A stretch of DNA of 64,000 nt from assembly GCA_902792815.1 (NCBI GenBank), contig CADBAY010000004.1, positions 1-64,000 of the forward strand. Reading direction: 5' to 3'. The notes below the pieces were generated by a model. That model made no database searches. It was not told the DNA's origin and worked only from the letters and a program-made list of their open reading frames with translations. Positions 7,997 to 16,158 of the stretch are shown here, in pieces (the first letter of the stretch is position 1; the number at the start of each line of letters is the position of its first letter). The DNA comes from an uncultured Bacteroidia bacterium (GTDB lineage: Bacteria > Bacteroidota > Bacteroidia > Bacteroidales > UBA932). A program made the translations under genes and the position numbers.

Positions 7997-8794
7997 ATGG
8001 ATGTGACTTTTCTGTCAAGAATGATAGGGGAACTTATCCTCGACCACGATTCCCTGTCCCTGCCCGGGCTGGGGACTTTTGTGGTTGAAGATATGCCCGC
8101 TTCGTTCTCTGACCGTGGATATACCGTCAACCCTCCTTACCGTCGCCTGTCTTTCTCGGAGAGGGAGAGCGCGGACGGTTTGCTTGCCGAATTGTATGCC
8201 AGAAGCAATCCGGTGCAGGAGGAAGAGGCGGCGGCAATAATCAGTGCGTTTGTTCTGGATCTAAAGGCGGAGCTGCAGCGGGACAAGGGAGTAGATCTGC
8301 CCGGGCTGGGCCGTCTGAGGGCCACCCGTGAGAACCATATCTTCTTCGTTCCCGATGAAGATTTGGATATTTCGCCGGAGGCGTGCGGCCTGGAGCCGGT
8401 GTCGCTTAAGTCGCGCCGCAGTGCCACGCTGCCCGATGTGATGCAGCCGGTCCCTGCAGCCCCGGAACCTCAGATTGCCACGGAACCACAGGTTGCCCCG
8501 GAGCCTCCGGCAGTCCCTGCAGTGGAGCAGGTGCCCGCGGCAGAAGCGACAGCCCTTGAAGCTCCCGTTGTCGAAATACCTGCCGCCGAACCAAAGCCGG
8601 CCATAATAGCACCCAAGCCTCGCCGCAGGGCGCTGGGCTGGGCACTTGGCATTGTAGGCGCCGCCGCGGCCTTGCTGCTCGCATTCGTACTGGCCTCGCG
8701 CCTGTCGCCCGGCTCCACCGACCGCCTGCTCTATACTCAGGAGGAATTAGCAATCATTAACGCACCCGAAGATGGATCTGGTTTACCCCGTTAG
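7997..8794 (+). CDS. HU-domain (CCDC81-like) membrane protein
   Basis: 265-residue protein. Residues about 1-125 are two tandem HU/CCDC81-like domains, each with the LPGLGxF or LPGLGRL turn (at about 22 and 101) seen in Bacteroidota proteins that pair this domain with SPOR. A Pro/Ala/Glu-rich linker (about 145-205) follows, then one membrane helix (about 213-234) and a short tail. The SPOR peptidoglycan-binding domain that usually follows is absent. The layout suggests an inner-membrane anchor with a cytoplasmic head, possibly linked to envelope assembly. The next gene overlaps it by 23 bases. Confidence 0.7.
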   Translation: MDVTFLSRMIGELILDHDSLSLPGLGTFVVEDMPASFSDRGYTVNPPYRRLSFSERESADGLLAELYARSNPVQEEEAAAIISAFVLDLKAELQRDKGVDLPGLGRLRATRENHIFFVPDEDLDISPEACGLEPVSLKSRRSATLPDVMQPVPAAPEPQIATEPQVAPEPPAVPAVEQVPAAEATALEAPVVEIPAAEPKPAIIAPKPRRRALGWALGIVGAAAALLLAFVLASRLSPGSTDRLLYTQEELAIINAPEDGSGLPR

Positions 8795-9332
8795 CATAGC
8801 CCCCTTGGCATCGGCCGGCAAGGGCGCCCGCGAAATGGTGCCGGTAGTGGAACCCACCGGAACCGTCTTCGGACGGGCCTCCAGAGCTTCCTGCCACTCA
8901 GGCACCAAGCTCCTTCATCCGGTAGTCCACTTGCATATCATCAACCGTTTCGGCCAGGTTTACCTGCAGCGCCGCGCAGCCACCAAAACGCTCCTGCCCC
9001 TGTACTGGGATACGGCGGTGGGCGGCCATGTCAATTACGGCGAGTACCTTCGCGAGGCTCTCTTCCGCGAGGCGGCGGAGGAACTCGGCTTCTTCGACTT
9101 CAACCCTGTGCTTCTGGTCTCCTACATATACGAATCGCCCATCGAGAAGGAGCTGGTCAATACGTTCGCTACGGTGGGCAACTTTACCCTCAAGCCCGAC
9201 GGAACCGAGGTGTGCGAGGGCAGGTGGTGGACTGTTGAAGAGATCGAGGCGGCCTTTGGCAAGGATATACTTACTCCCAATTTCGAATACGAATTCCCCA
9301 AGATAAAGCAAAGCTTGTTAGCCCTACTTTAA
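8772..9332 (+). CDS. Nudix hydrolase
   Basis: Hydrolase of nucleoside diphosphates linked to another group, 186 residues. The complete Nudix box GX5EX7REUXEEXGU is present (GGHVNYGEYLREALF then REAAEELGF, about residues 80-102). Upstream residues QRRAATKTLLPLYWD are typical of the isopentenyl-diphosphate isomerase/YfcD-like branch, but the substrate is open. It overlaps the HU-domain gene and ends one base before the next start, so translation of the three is likely coupled. Confidence 0.85.
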   Translation: MDLVYPVSIAPLASAGKGAREMVPVVEPTGTVFGRASRASCHSGTKLLHPVVHLHIINRFGQVYLQRRAATKTLLPLYWDTAVGGHVNYGEYLREALFREAAEELGFFDFNPVLLVSYIYESPIEKELVNTFATVGNFTLKPDGTEVCEGRWWTVEEIEAAFGKDILTPNFEYEFPKIKQSLLALL

Positions 9333-9333
9333 A

Positions 9334-11430
9334 ATGGACCAGCTAAACAAATTCATACAGGACCAGTTGTCGGTGTGGCCCCTGGCCGCGGCCAACTTCC
9401 GGGCCCTCAAGGGTATGCAGACCCGCACCCTCAAGGTGGGCGGCCTGGAGTCAAAGATTCAGTTCAATCCCGAGCGTATAGCTTCCAGCACCGCCGACAC
9501 CGCCCCTGCTACGCTTGCGGCAAGACCTTGTTTCCTTTGCGTGAAGAACCGCCCCAAGGAGCAATTCCATCTTAAGTTCGAGGGGCGCAAGGGCCGCCTG
9601 TACAATATCCAGGTCAACCCTTATCCCATTTTCCAGAAGCATCTTGTGATAGCCCGGTCGGAGCATCTGCCGCAGGCCATCTGGCATCATCTGCCCGACA
9701 TGCTCGACTTTGCCTGGAACTACCAGGACTATACGGTCTATTATAACGGCCCCAAGAGCGGCGCTTCCGCACCTGACCATCTTCATTTCCAGGCCATACC
9801 CAGGGAGTCGCTGCCGCTCGAGAAGGCGATCGATGCCTTCCTTGAGGCCCCCGGAACCCCGCTTTCGGTAGTCAAGGACGCGCAATTGTATCATTATCAT
9901 GGTTTCACGCGAGGCGTTTATTGCATCAAGGCCCTCACCACCAAATCGCTGGCAAAAGTCTTTTACCAGTTCCTTGACTGCTGCCCCGTTCCCGACCCGG
10001 GCCTCGAGCCGCGCTTCAACCTGTACGCCTGGTACAAAGCCGATGTGAACGAGTACAGGGTGATGGTGGTGCTCCGCAGCCTGCTGCGCTCGCATCATTA
10101 TTATTCCGACGGCCCCGACCACTTGACCATTGGCCCCGGTGCGGCGGAAATGGCAGGCGTGTTTGTGGCTCCTCACCTTGAGGACTTCCTCAAGGCCACT
10201 CCCGAAATGCTGGAAGAAATGCTGTCGGAGGTAAGCGTGAGCCCCTCGGACGAGCAAATGATAAACAAGCGCCTTACGCGCCGCCAACCCGAGATCGAAG
10301 TGGGCATAATATCCGCTCCCGAAATCGAATTCGAAATAATCTCCGACGGCGCCGGCCCCCAGAGGGTGAGCGTCTGCGACGGGCGCATTAATTACAACGG
10401 CACCTTGTACGACGAGCTTCTTTTTGACTCGGTAACGCGCTCGACCCTGTTTGCCGAGCCTTCGTTCATACTGCGTAACGTGCCCATCGGCATCGACTTC
10501 CACTGGCAGAGAAAGCAAAACCAGAAGTTTGCCGGATCCCTCAAATTCATTGTCGAAGGCGACAAGATAACAGCCATCAACAAGGTAGGGCTGGAAGATT
10601 ACCTGCTGAGCGTCATCTCGTCAGAAATGAGCGCCGGCTCCTCGCTGGAGTTCCTCAAGGCACACGCCGTCATCTCCCGCAGCTGGGCTATGGCGCGAAT
10701 GCAGGACCGCCGCCACCCGGAGCAAGCCGAATCGGCAGTTCCGCATGCCAACTACGATGTGTGCGCCGACGACCATTGCCAGCGCTACCAGGGGCTTACC
10801 ATGGCAGTGGGGGACGGGGTGCGCGACGCCATCGACCAGACCTGGGGCGAGGTGCTCAGATACGGCGGCAAGATCTGCGATACCCGCTTCTCAAAGTGCT
10901 GCGGGGGCCGTACGGAGCTCTTCAGCACCTGCTGGGAAGACAGGGACTATCCATACCTCCAGAGCATCGAAGACCCGTACTGCAACTGTCAGGACGGGGA
11001 AATCCTTGCCAAGGTGCTTAACGACTACGACCTCGAGACTACCGACTTCCACGACTGGGAGCAGCGCTACACCCGCGAGGAACTCTCCAATCTTGTGCGT
11101 GAGCGCACCGGCACCGATTACGGCACCATCGAGTCGCTGGAGGCGGTGGAGCGCGGCCCTTCCGGACGTATCAAGCTCTTGAAAATCAATGGCAGCAAGG
11201 CTTCCGGCGTCATTGGCAAGGAGCTGGCCATCAGGCGTGCTCTCAGTACATCCCACCTCAAGAGTTCCAATTTCGATGTCACCGTTGAGGGTGACTCCTT
11301 TGTGCTGCGCGGGCATGGCTGGGGCCACGGCGTAGGGCTCTGCCAGATAGGTGCGGCCGTCATGGCCGAAAAGGGATTCGGTTACAAACAAATACTTGAA
11401 TACTATTACCGCGGTGCAGAAATCAGTTAG
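9334..11430 (+). CDS. DUF4922-SpoIID/LytB fusion protein
   Basis: 698-residue two-part protein. The N-terminal half (about 1-315) matches DUF4922 and carries PDHLHFQA at about 149-156, an HxHxQ motif like that of HIT/GalT-type nucleotidyltransferases and GDP-hexose phosphorylases; a Cys pair (CFLC) precedes it. The C-terminal half (about 330-698) is SpoIID/LytB, a glycan-strand lytic transglycosylase in spore formers: EDYLLSVISSEM, KAHAVISRSWAM, KCCGGRTE and the final GHGWGHGVGLCQIGA. No signal peptide is visible, which is odd for a wall enzyme. The neighbours AmpG and NamZ point to muropeptide salvage. Confidence 0.85.
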   Translation: MDQLNKFIQDQLSVWPLAAANFRALKGMQTRTLKVGGLESKIQFNPERIASSTADTAPATLAARPCFLCVKNRPKEQFHLKFEGRKGRLYNIQVNPYPIFQKHLVIARSEHLPQAIWHHLPDMLDFAWNYQDYTVYYNGPKSGASAPDHLHFQAIPRESLPLEKAIDAFLEAPGTPLSVVKDAQLYHYHGFTRGVYCIKALTTKSLAKVFYQFLDCCPVPDPGLEPRFNLYAWYKADVNEYRVMVVLRSLLRSHHYYSDGPDHLTIGPGAAEMAGVFVAPHLEDFLKATPEMLEEMLSEVSVSPSDEQMINKRLTRRQPEIEVGIISAPEIEFEIISDGAGPQRVSVCDGRINYNGTLYDELLFDSVTRSTLFAEPSFILRNVPIGIDFHWQRKQNQKFAGSLKFIVEGDKITAINKVGLEDYLLSVISSEMSAGSSLEFLKAHAVISRSWAMARMQDRRHPEQAESAVPHANYDVCADDHCQRYQGLTMAVGDGVRDAIDQTWGEVLRYGGKICDTRFSKCCGGRTELFSTCWEDRDYPYLQSIEDPYCNCQDGEILAKVLNDYDLETTDFHDWEQRYTREELSNLVRERTGTDYGTIESLEAVERGPSGRIKLLKINGSKASGVIGKELAIRRALSTSHLKSSNFDVTVEGDSFVLRGHGWGHGVGLCQIGAAVMAEKGFGYKQILEYYYRGAEIS

Positions 11431-12673
11431 CAAAACCCCTTGGCTGTGGATTCCTACCCTCTATTTTGTGGAAGGAATCCCGTATTTCATAGTCAACACC
11501 ATATCATTGATAATGTTCAAAGATATGGGCATGGACAACGGCACCCTTGCCTTGCTGACAAGCCTTATCAGCATTCCCTGGGTGATAAAACCCCTCTGGA
11601 GCCCCTTCGTTGACATATTCCGCAGCAAGCGCTGGTGGATAGTCACAATGCAGTTCATAATGCTTGCGGCCATTGCCCTTGTGGCCTTTTCGGTGCGGCT
11701 TACTACGTTCACCGTAACCCTGATCCTGTTCATTATCGCCGCATTTGCCTCGGCCACCCACGATATAGCGGCCGACGGCTTCTATATGATTGCTCTCGAC
11801 GAGCGCCGTCAGTCGGCATTCGTGGGCATCCGGAGCACTTTCTACCGCATCGCCATGGTGTTCGGGCAGGGCGTGCTGGTGGTGCTCGCCGGTGTGCTTG
11901 AAAAACGCATGGGAGATATCCCGGCGGCTTGGTCGGTGACCATGCTGGTTTCGGCGGGCCTGCTGTTGCTGATGGCTCTGTACCACGCATTTATCCTTCC
12001 GCGTCCCTCCGAAGACCGCAGTGCCGCCACGGTGCGCAACGCCTCCGACGTGGCCCGGGAATTCGGAGCCGCCTTCAGTTCGTTTTTCCGCAAGAAGGGA
12101 GTTTGGCTCGCAATAGCTTTCATGCTGCTTTACCGCCTTCCCGAGGCATTTTCGGTAAAGATGCTCTTCCCGTTCTTTAAAGATCCGGTGCAGGACGGCG
12201 GCCTTGGGCTGAGCACCGACACTTTCGGCCTGGTGTATGGCACTTTCGGCGTCATAGCCCTGCTTGCCGGAGGAATACTCGGCGGGCTTGCGGCGGCCCG
12301 CAGCGGGCTCAAACGCTGCATCTGGCCCATGGCGCTTTCGCTTGCCCTGCCGTGTTCGGTTTATCTGTTCATGAGCATATTCCAACCCTCCAATATTTGG
12401 GTAGTAGGTTCCTGCGTGGTGTTTGACCAGTTTGGCTACGGATTCGGTTTTTCGGCATACATGCTCTACATGATGCACTTCTCCGAAGGCCCGCTCAAGA
12501 CATCCCATTATGCCATCTGCACCGCGTTCATGGCCCTTTCCATGATGCTTCCCGGACTTGTGGCCGGATACTTGCAAGAAGCGCTAGGGTATGTTGGATT
12601 TTTTATACTTGTAATGCTATGCTGTCTCGCAACTTTCTTCGTTACTTTCTTTGTACGGCGGCGCTTGCCGTAA
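11414..12673 (+). CDS. ampG: AmpG-like muropeptide permease (MFS)
   Basis: Inner-membrane major facilitator protein with about 12 hydrophobic helices. The N-terminal YFVEGIPYFIVNTIS and the helix 4-5 segment SATHDIAADGF are characteristic of AmpG and acetyl-CoA transporter-type MFS proteins. AmpG imports GlcNAc-anhydroMurNAc peptides or related muropeptides. The frame is open back to 11351, but a GTG at 11414 gives a normal N-terminus (QKSVSKTPW) and only a 17-base overlap with the upstream gene. It lies between the SpoIID fusion and a NamZ-like muramidase, which supports a peptidoglycan-recycling substrate. Confidence 0.8.
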   Translation: MQKSVSKTPWLWIPTLYFVEGIPYFIVNTISLIMFKDMGMDNGTLALLTSLISIPWVIKPLWSPFVDIFRSKRWWIVTMQFIMLAAIALVAFSVRLTTFTVTLILFIIAAFASATHDIAADGFYMIALDERRQSAFVGIRSTFYRIAMVFGQGVLVVLAGVLEKRMGDIPAAWSVTMLVSAGLLLLMALYHAFILPRPSEDRSAATVRNASDVAREFGAAFSSFFRKKGVWLAIAFMLLYRLPEAFSVKMLFPFFKDPVQDGGLGLSTDTFGLVYGTFGVIALLAGGILGGLAAARSGLKRCIWPMALSLALPCSVYLFMSIFQPSNIWVVGSCVVFDQFGYGFGFSAYMLYMMHFSEGPLKTSHYAICTAFMALSMMLPGLVAGYLQEALGYVGFFILVMLCCLATFFVTFFVRRRLP

Positions 12674-13872
12674 GCCTTACCGCATTCTGTCAGGTCAAGC
12701 CGGGCATAGAAGTTCTGCGCGACCGCGGTTTCGAGGGCTTGAAGGGCAAGAGGGTAGGCCTTCTTACCAACCCGAGCGGAGTTGACAGGGAGCTTCGCTC
12801 TACCATCGATATACTCCGCGAAAACGTGAATCTTGTTGCCCTCTATGCGCCGGAGCACGGAGTGCGGGGCGATATCTGGGCCGGAGGCAAAGTGGAGTCC
12901 GGTAAAGACGCGGCTACCGGCCTTCCGGTGCATTCGCTTTACGGAGCCACGAGGCAGGCTACTCCCGAGATGCTCAAGGGCATCGATATCCTGGTGTATG
13001 ATATTCAGGACGTGGGCTCCCGCTCATATACATTCATCAGTTGCCTTGGCCTTACCATGCGTACCTGCGCCGAGCTCAAGATACCCGTTATGGTGCTCGA
13101 CCGTCCCAATCCTCTGGGAGGCCTCAAGATGGAGGGCAACGTGGTCCGCAAAGGCTTCCACTCTTACGTGAGCCAGTACCGCATTCCGTATATCTACGGC
13201 CTTACGGTGGGCGAACTGGCCACACTTATCAACGAAGAGGGGCTCAACTGCGGGCAGAAGGGCGACCAGCCCCCCGTCAAATGCTCTCTTACGGTTGTGC
13301 CCATGGAGGGCTGGAAGCGTAGCATGACCTATGAGCAGACGGGCCTGCCCTGGGTGATGCCCTCGCCCAACATCCCTTATCCGCGCAGTGCTATCTGCTA
13401 TCCTTGCGCGGGACTGGTAGGTGAATTCAACAATTATCTCAACATCGGAATCGGTTACACCATACCCTTCGATGCATTCGCTGCCGAGTGGATCGACGCC
13501 GACGCCCTCAAGGAGAGGCTCGACAGTTACAATGTGCCCGGGGTGGCCTGGCGCACCGTCCACTATACTCCTTTCTACGGCAGCAGCGCAAAAAAACTTA
13601 TCCACGGAGTACAGTATTATTTTACAGATTATAGCATAGCTCCTCTCACTCTGGTGCAGTTCTACGTCATGCAGGCGGTATATGAATTGTATAAAAAGAA
13701 TCCATTCGAACTCTCCGAAGGCAGAATCTCGATGTTCAACAAAGTTTGTGGAACGGATTTTGTCAGTAAGGAATTCAGCAAGCGATTTAAGGTCCAGGAT
13801 ATCCTTCCGTACTGGAACGCCGACATCCCCGCCTTCAGATCCTTGGCACAAAAGTATTGGATTTACAATTAA
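12619..13872 (+). CDS. namZ: DUF1343 / NamZ-type exo-beta-N-acetylmuramidase
   Basis: Predicted secreted glycosidase that releases terminal MurNAc from peptidoglycan fragments, by similarity to NamZ. The N-terminal membrane-like segment (LRYFLCTAALAVSLTAFC) is a signal peptide. Family landmarks follow: GIEVLRDRGFEGLKGKRVGL, LTNPSGVD, YAPEHGVRGD, YDIQDVGSRSYTF, VLDRPNPLGG and MPSPNIPYP. Length (417) is normal. It overlaps the permease gene by 55 bases, so the unit is tightly coupled and would supply MurNAc or muropeptides for uptake. Confidence 0.85.
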   Translation: MLSRNFLRYFLCTAALAVSLTAFCQVKPGIEVLRDRGFEGLKGKRVGLLTNPSGVDRELRSTIDILRENVNLVALYAPEHGVRGDIWAGGKVESGKDAATGLPVHSLYGATRQATPEMLKGIDILVYDIQDVGSRSYTFISCLGLTMRTCAELKIPVMVLDRPNPLGGLKMEGNVVRKGFHSYVSQYRIPYIYGLTVGELATLINEEGLNCGQKGDQPPVKCSLTVVPMEGWKRSMTYEQTGLPWVMPSPNIPYPRSAICYPCAGLVGEFNNYLNIGIGYTIPFDAFAAEWIDADALKERLDSYNVPGVAWRTVHYTPFYGSSAKKLIHGVQYYFTDYSIAPLTLVQFYVMQAVYELYKKNPFELSEGRISMFNKVCGTDFVSKEFSKRFKVQDILPYWNADIPAFRSLAQKYWIYN

Positions 13873-13884
13873 TACCACTGCCTT

Positions 13885-15408
13885 ATGAAACACTTGACAA
13901 GATTTGCAGCCTTGATGACGGCAGCCGCCATCTTAGCTTTCCTTCCCAGTGCCCAGGTTTGTGGCCAGTCCCGGCGCAGCGGTGCCGGTCCCTCAACAAG
14001 TTCCCATCATAGTGGATCTTCATATTCTTCTCACAGCCCAAGCCGTAGCGGCGGTTCGTTCAGCGGAGGTTCATCCTCTTCTCACCGAGCTTCGGGTATC
14101 TCCGCTTCGCCGAGCACCCGTTCTTCGGGCGCCCATGTAGGCGGTGGCTCAAGCTACAGCCGTTCGTCCAGCAGCTCCAGCCGTCCGTCAGGCGGCCATG
14201 TGAGCAGTTCTTCGGCACCCCGTTCGATGGGCAGTGCCCCTGCGTACGGCGGAGCGCACGTCAACCGCGGCGGTTCGGCCTCTTCGGCTTCACGCCCGTC
14301 CGGCGGCCACGTTAGCAGCAGCTCTTCGGCTCCCCGTTCAATGGGCAGCGCCCCTGCATACGGCGGAGCGCACGTGAGCGGCAACCGTCCTTCGGCCGGC
14401 AGCGACATCCAGAATCACGGAGCACGTGTGCCTTCAAGCGGCTCGCACTCCGGCGGCGGTCACTCCGGTGTACGTCCCGATAACGGTTCGCACCACGGCG
14501 GCGCAGCTTCCGGAGGTGTAAGGCCCGACGGTGCGCGCAGGCCCTCAGGCGGCAGCAATTACGGCGGACATTCCGGTGCTAACACCAGGTCTTATGCCGA
14601 CGGGAACCACAGCCCCCGTAACCACGGCGGCCCCGCTGCCCACAGGCCCGCTCCCGGACATCGTCCCGGAGTAGCACCCGGCGCAGGACGCATTCACGTC
14701 AATCCCAGGCCCGGCCATCACATGGCACCCCGCCATCGCGAGCCCATTGCCCTGAGAGGTAATCCCGCCCACTTCCATGTGTACGGACACCATAACTACG
14801 GACACTATATTACTGTCCTGCCTCGTTTCGAGATCCGTCACTACTGGGGCCGCGACTACTATTACTACGACAATATCTGGTACAGGTATTACTCCGGCAG
14901 ATACTGGGTGTGCCGTCCTCCTTTCGGATACGTGTTCAGCCCTCTGGCCGATGCAGTCTATACCGCCTGCCGCTTCGCATACTACTTCGACAATCTGTAT
15001 TACTACAATACGATCAACGACAACGCCCGTACAATCCAGGAGCAGAACAGCACCATAGCTGCCAACAATGCCCTGATTGCACAGCAGAACGCCAATATCG
15101 CTATGAACTCCTCGATGGCGGCCGCATCCGGCTCGCTCGCCCAGAGTCTCGGACTCGTGCAGAGCTACGCCAACGCCGGCGGCGAGTACTTCTACAACGA
15201 CGGAGTGTTCTACACCAAGGGCGCTGACGGACAGTATGTTGTGATAGTACCTCCGGCAGGAGCCATAGTGGACAAGCTGCCCGACGACTTTGAGGTCGTG
15301 GAGCTCGGCGGCGGAACCTACTACAAGGTTGACGACACTATCTACCGAATGATAGTCAGTGCGGACGGAGATGCCTGCTTCGAGGTGCTCGGACAGTTGG
15401 TCTCATAA
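13885..15408 (+). CDS. Ser/Gly/His-rich secreted protein with DUF6515-like C-terminus
   Basis: 507-residue exported protein (signal peptide ending near LPSAQVCGQ). Residues about 28-290 are low complexity, rich in Ser, Gly, His, Arg and Pro, and include two near-identical tandem units beginning RPSGGHVSSSS and ending SAPAYGGAHV (DNA about 14188-14265 and 14299-14376). The C-terminal half is Tyr-rich, then Asn/Gln-rich (about 375-410), and ends in repeated strands such as GEYFYNDGVFYTKGADGQYV and GGTYYKVDDTIYR, which fit DUF6515. A role at the cell surface or wall is likely; no enzymatic motif is seen. It sits 12 bases after namZ and 3 before murI. Confidence 0.6.
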   Translation: MKHLTRFAALMTAAAILAFLPSAQVCGQSRRSGAGPSTSSHHSGSSYSSHSPSRSGGSFSGGSSSSHRASGISASPSTRSSGAHVGGGSSYSRSSSSSSRPSGGHVSSSSAPRSMGSAPAYGGAHVNRGGSASSASRPSGGHVSSSSSAPRSMGSAPAYGGAHVSGNRPSAGSDIQNHGARVPSSGSHSGGGHSGVRPDNGSHHGGAASGGVRPDGARRPSGGSNYGGHSGANTRSYADGNHSPRNHGGPAAHRPAPGHRPGVAPGAGRIHVNPRPGHHMAPRHREPIALRGNPAHFHVYGHHNYGHYITVLPRFEIRHYWGRDYYYYDNIWYRYYSGRYWVCRPPFGYVFSPLADAVYTACRFAYYFDNLYYYNTINDNARTIQEQNSTIAANNALIAQQNANIAMNSSMAAASGSLAQSLGLVQSYANAGGEYFYNDGVFYTKGADGQYVVIVPPAGAIVDKLPDDFEVVELGGGTYYKVDDTIYRMIVSADGDACFEVLGQLVS

Positions 15409-15411
15409 CGC

Positions 15412-16158
15412 ATGGCTACGATAGGAATATTCGATTCAGGCTCAGGTGGCCTTTCAGTTCTCAGGGAGATTCGGAAGATTCTCCCTGAGCAACGTTATAT
15501 CTACTTCTCTGACAACGCGCATTGTCCGTACGGCGAAAAGTCGGCGCAATACATTACCGACCGATGCCGGGCCATAACGGACATGATGCTTTCGGAGGGA
15601 GCGAGCGCGGTGGTGGTGGCCTGCAACACGGCAACCGCCGCCGCGATTGCAACTTTACGCTCCGAGTACGCCTTGCCTTTCGTGGGTATGGAACCAGCCG
15701 TCAAACCGGCCGCTACCGGCACCAGGTCGGGAGTGGTGGGAGTGCTTGCTACCGCCGGGACCCTTAAAGCCCCTAAGTATCTTAATATCAAGGGCCAGTA
15801 TGCCGATGCGGTACGCATTGCCGAGCGTGTCGGCAAGGGCTTCGTGGAGCTGGTTGAGGCTATGGAGCTCGACGGCCCCCATGCCGAGGCCGTGGTCCGC
15901 GCCAGCTTGCAGCCGTTGCTTGACGAGGGCGCCGATACCATTGTGCTCGGCTGTACCCATTATCCTTTCCTGCTGCCCCTGATGCAGCGGATTGCCCCCG
16001 AGGGGGTGACTTTCATCAATCCTGCACCGGCTGTGGCAAGGCGCTTGAAGGACGTGCTGCAGGGGAGCGGCATACCGCTGACTGACCCCCATCCGGGCGT
16101 CGAGCTGCGCTCTTCCGGCAGCGATACAACTCTGAAAAAACTATTTACACTGATATGA
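15412..16158 (+). CDS. murI: Glutamate racemase
   Basis: Makes D-glutamate for peptidoglycan, 248 residues, cytoplasmic. All family signatures are present: IGIFDSGSGGLSVL at the N-terminus, PYGEKS, VVACNTATAAA with the first catalytic Cys, and VLGCTHYPFLLP with the second. Its place in a recycling operon is logical, since salvaged wall peptides contain D-Glu. The stop overlaps the next start in the ATGA arrangement. Confidence 0.97.
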   Translation: MATIGIFDSGSGGLSVLREIRKILPEQRYIYFSDNAHCPYGEKSAQYITDRCRAITDMMLSEGASAVVVACNTATAAAIATLRSEYALPFVGMEPAVKPAATGTRSGVVGVLATAGTLKAPKYLNIKGQYADAVRIAERVGKGFVELVEAMELDGPHAEAVVRASLQPLLDEGADTIVLGCTHYPFLLPLMQRIAPEGVTFINPAPAVARRLKDVLQGSGIPLTDPHPGVELRSSGSDTTLKKLFTLI

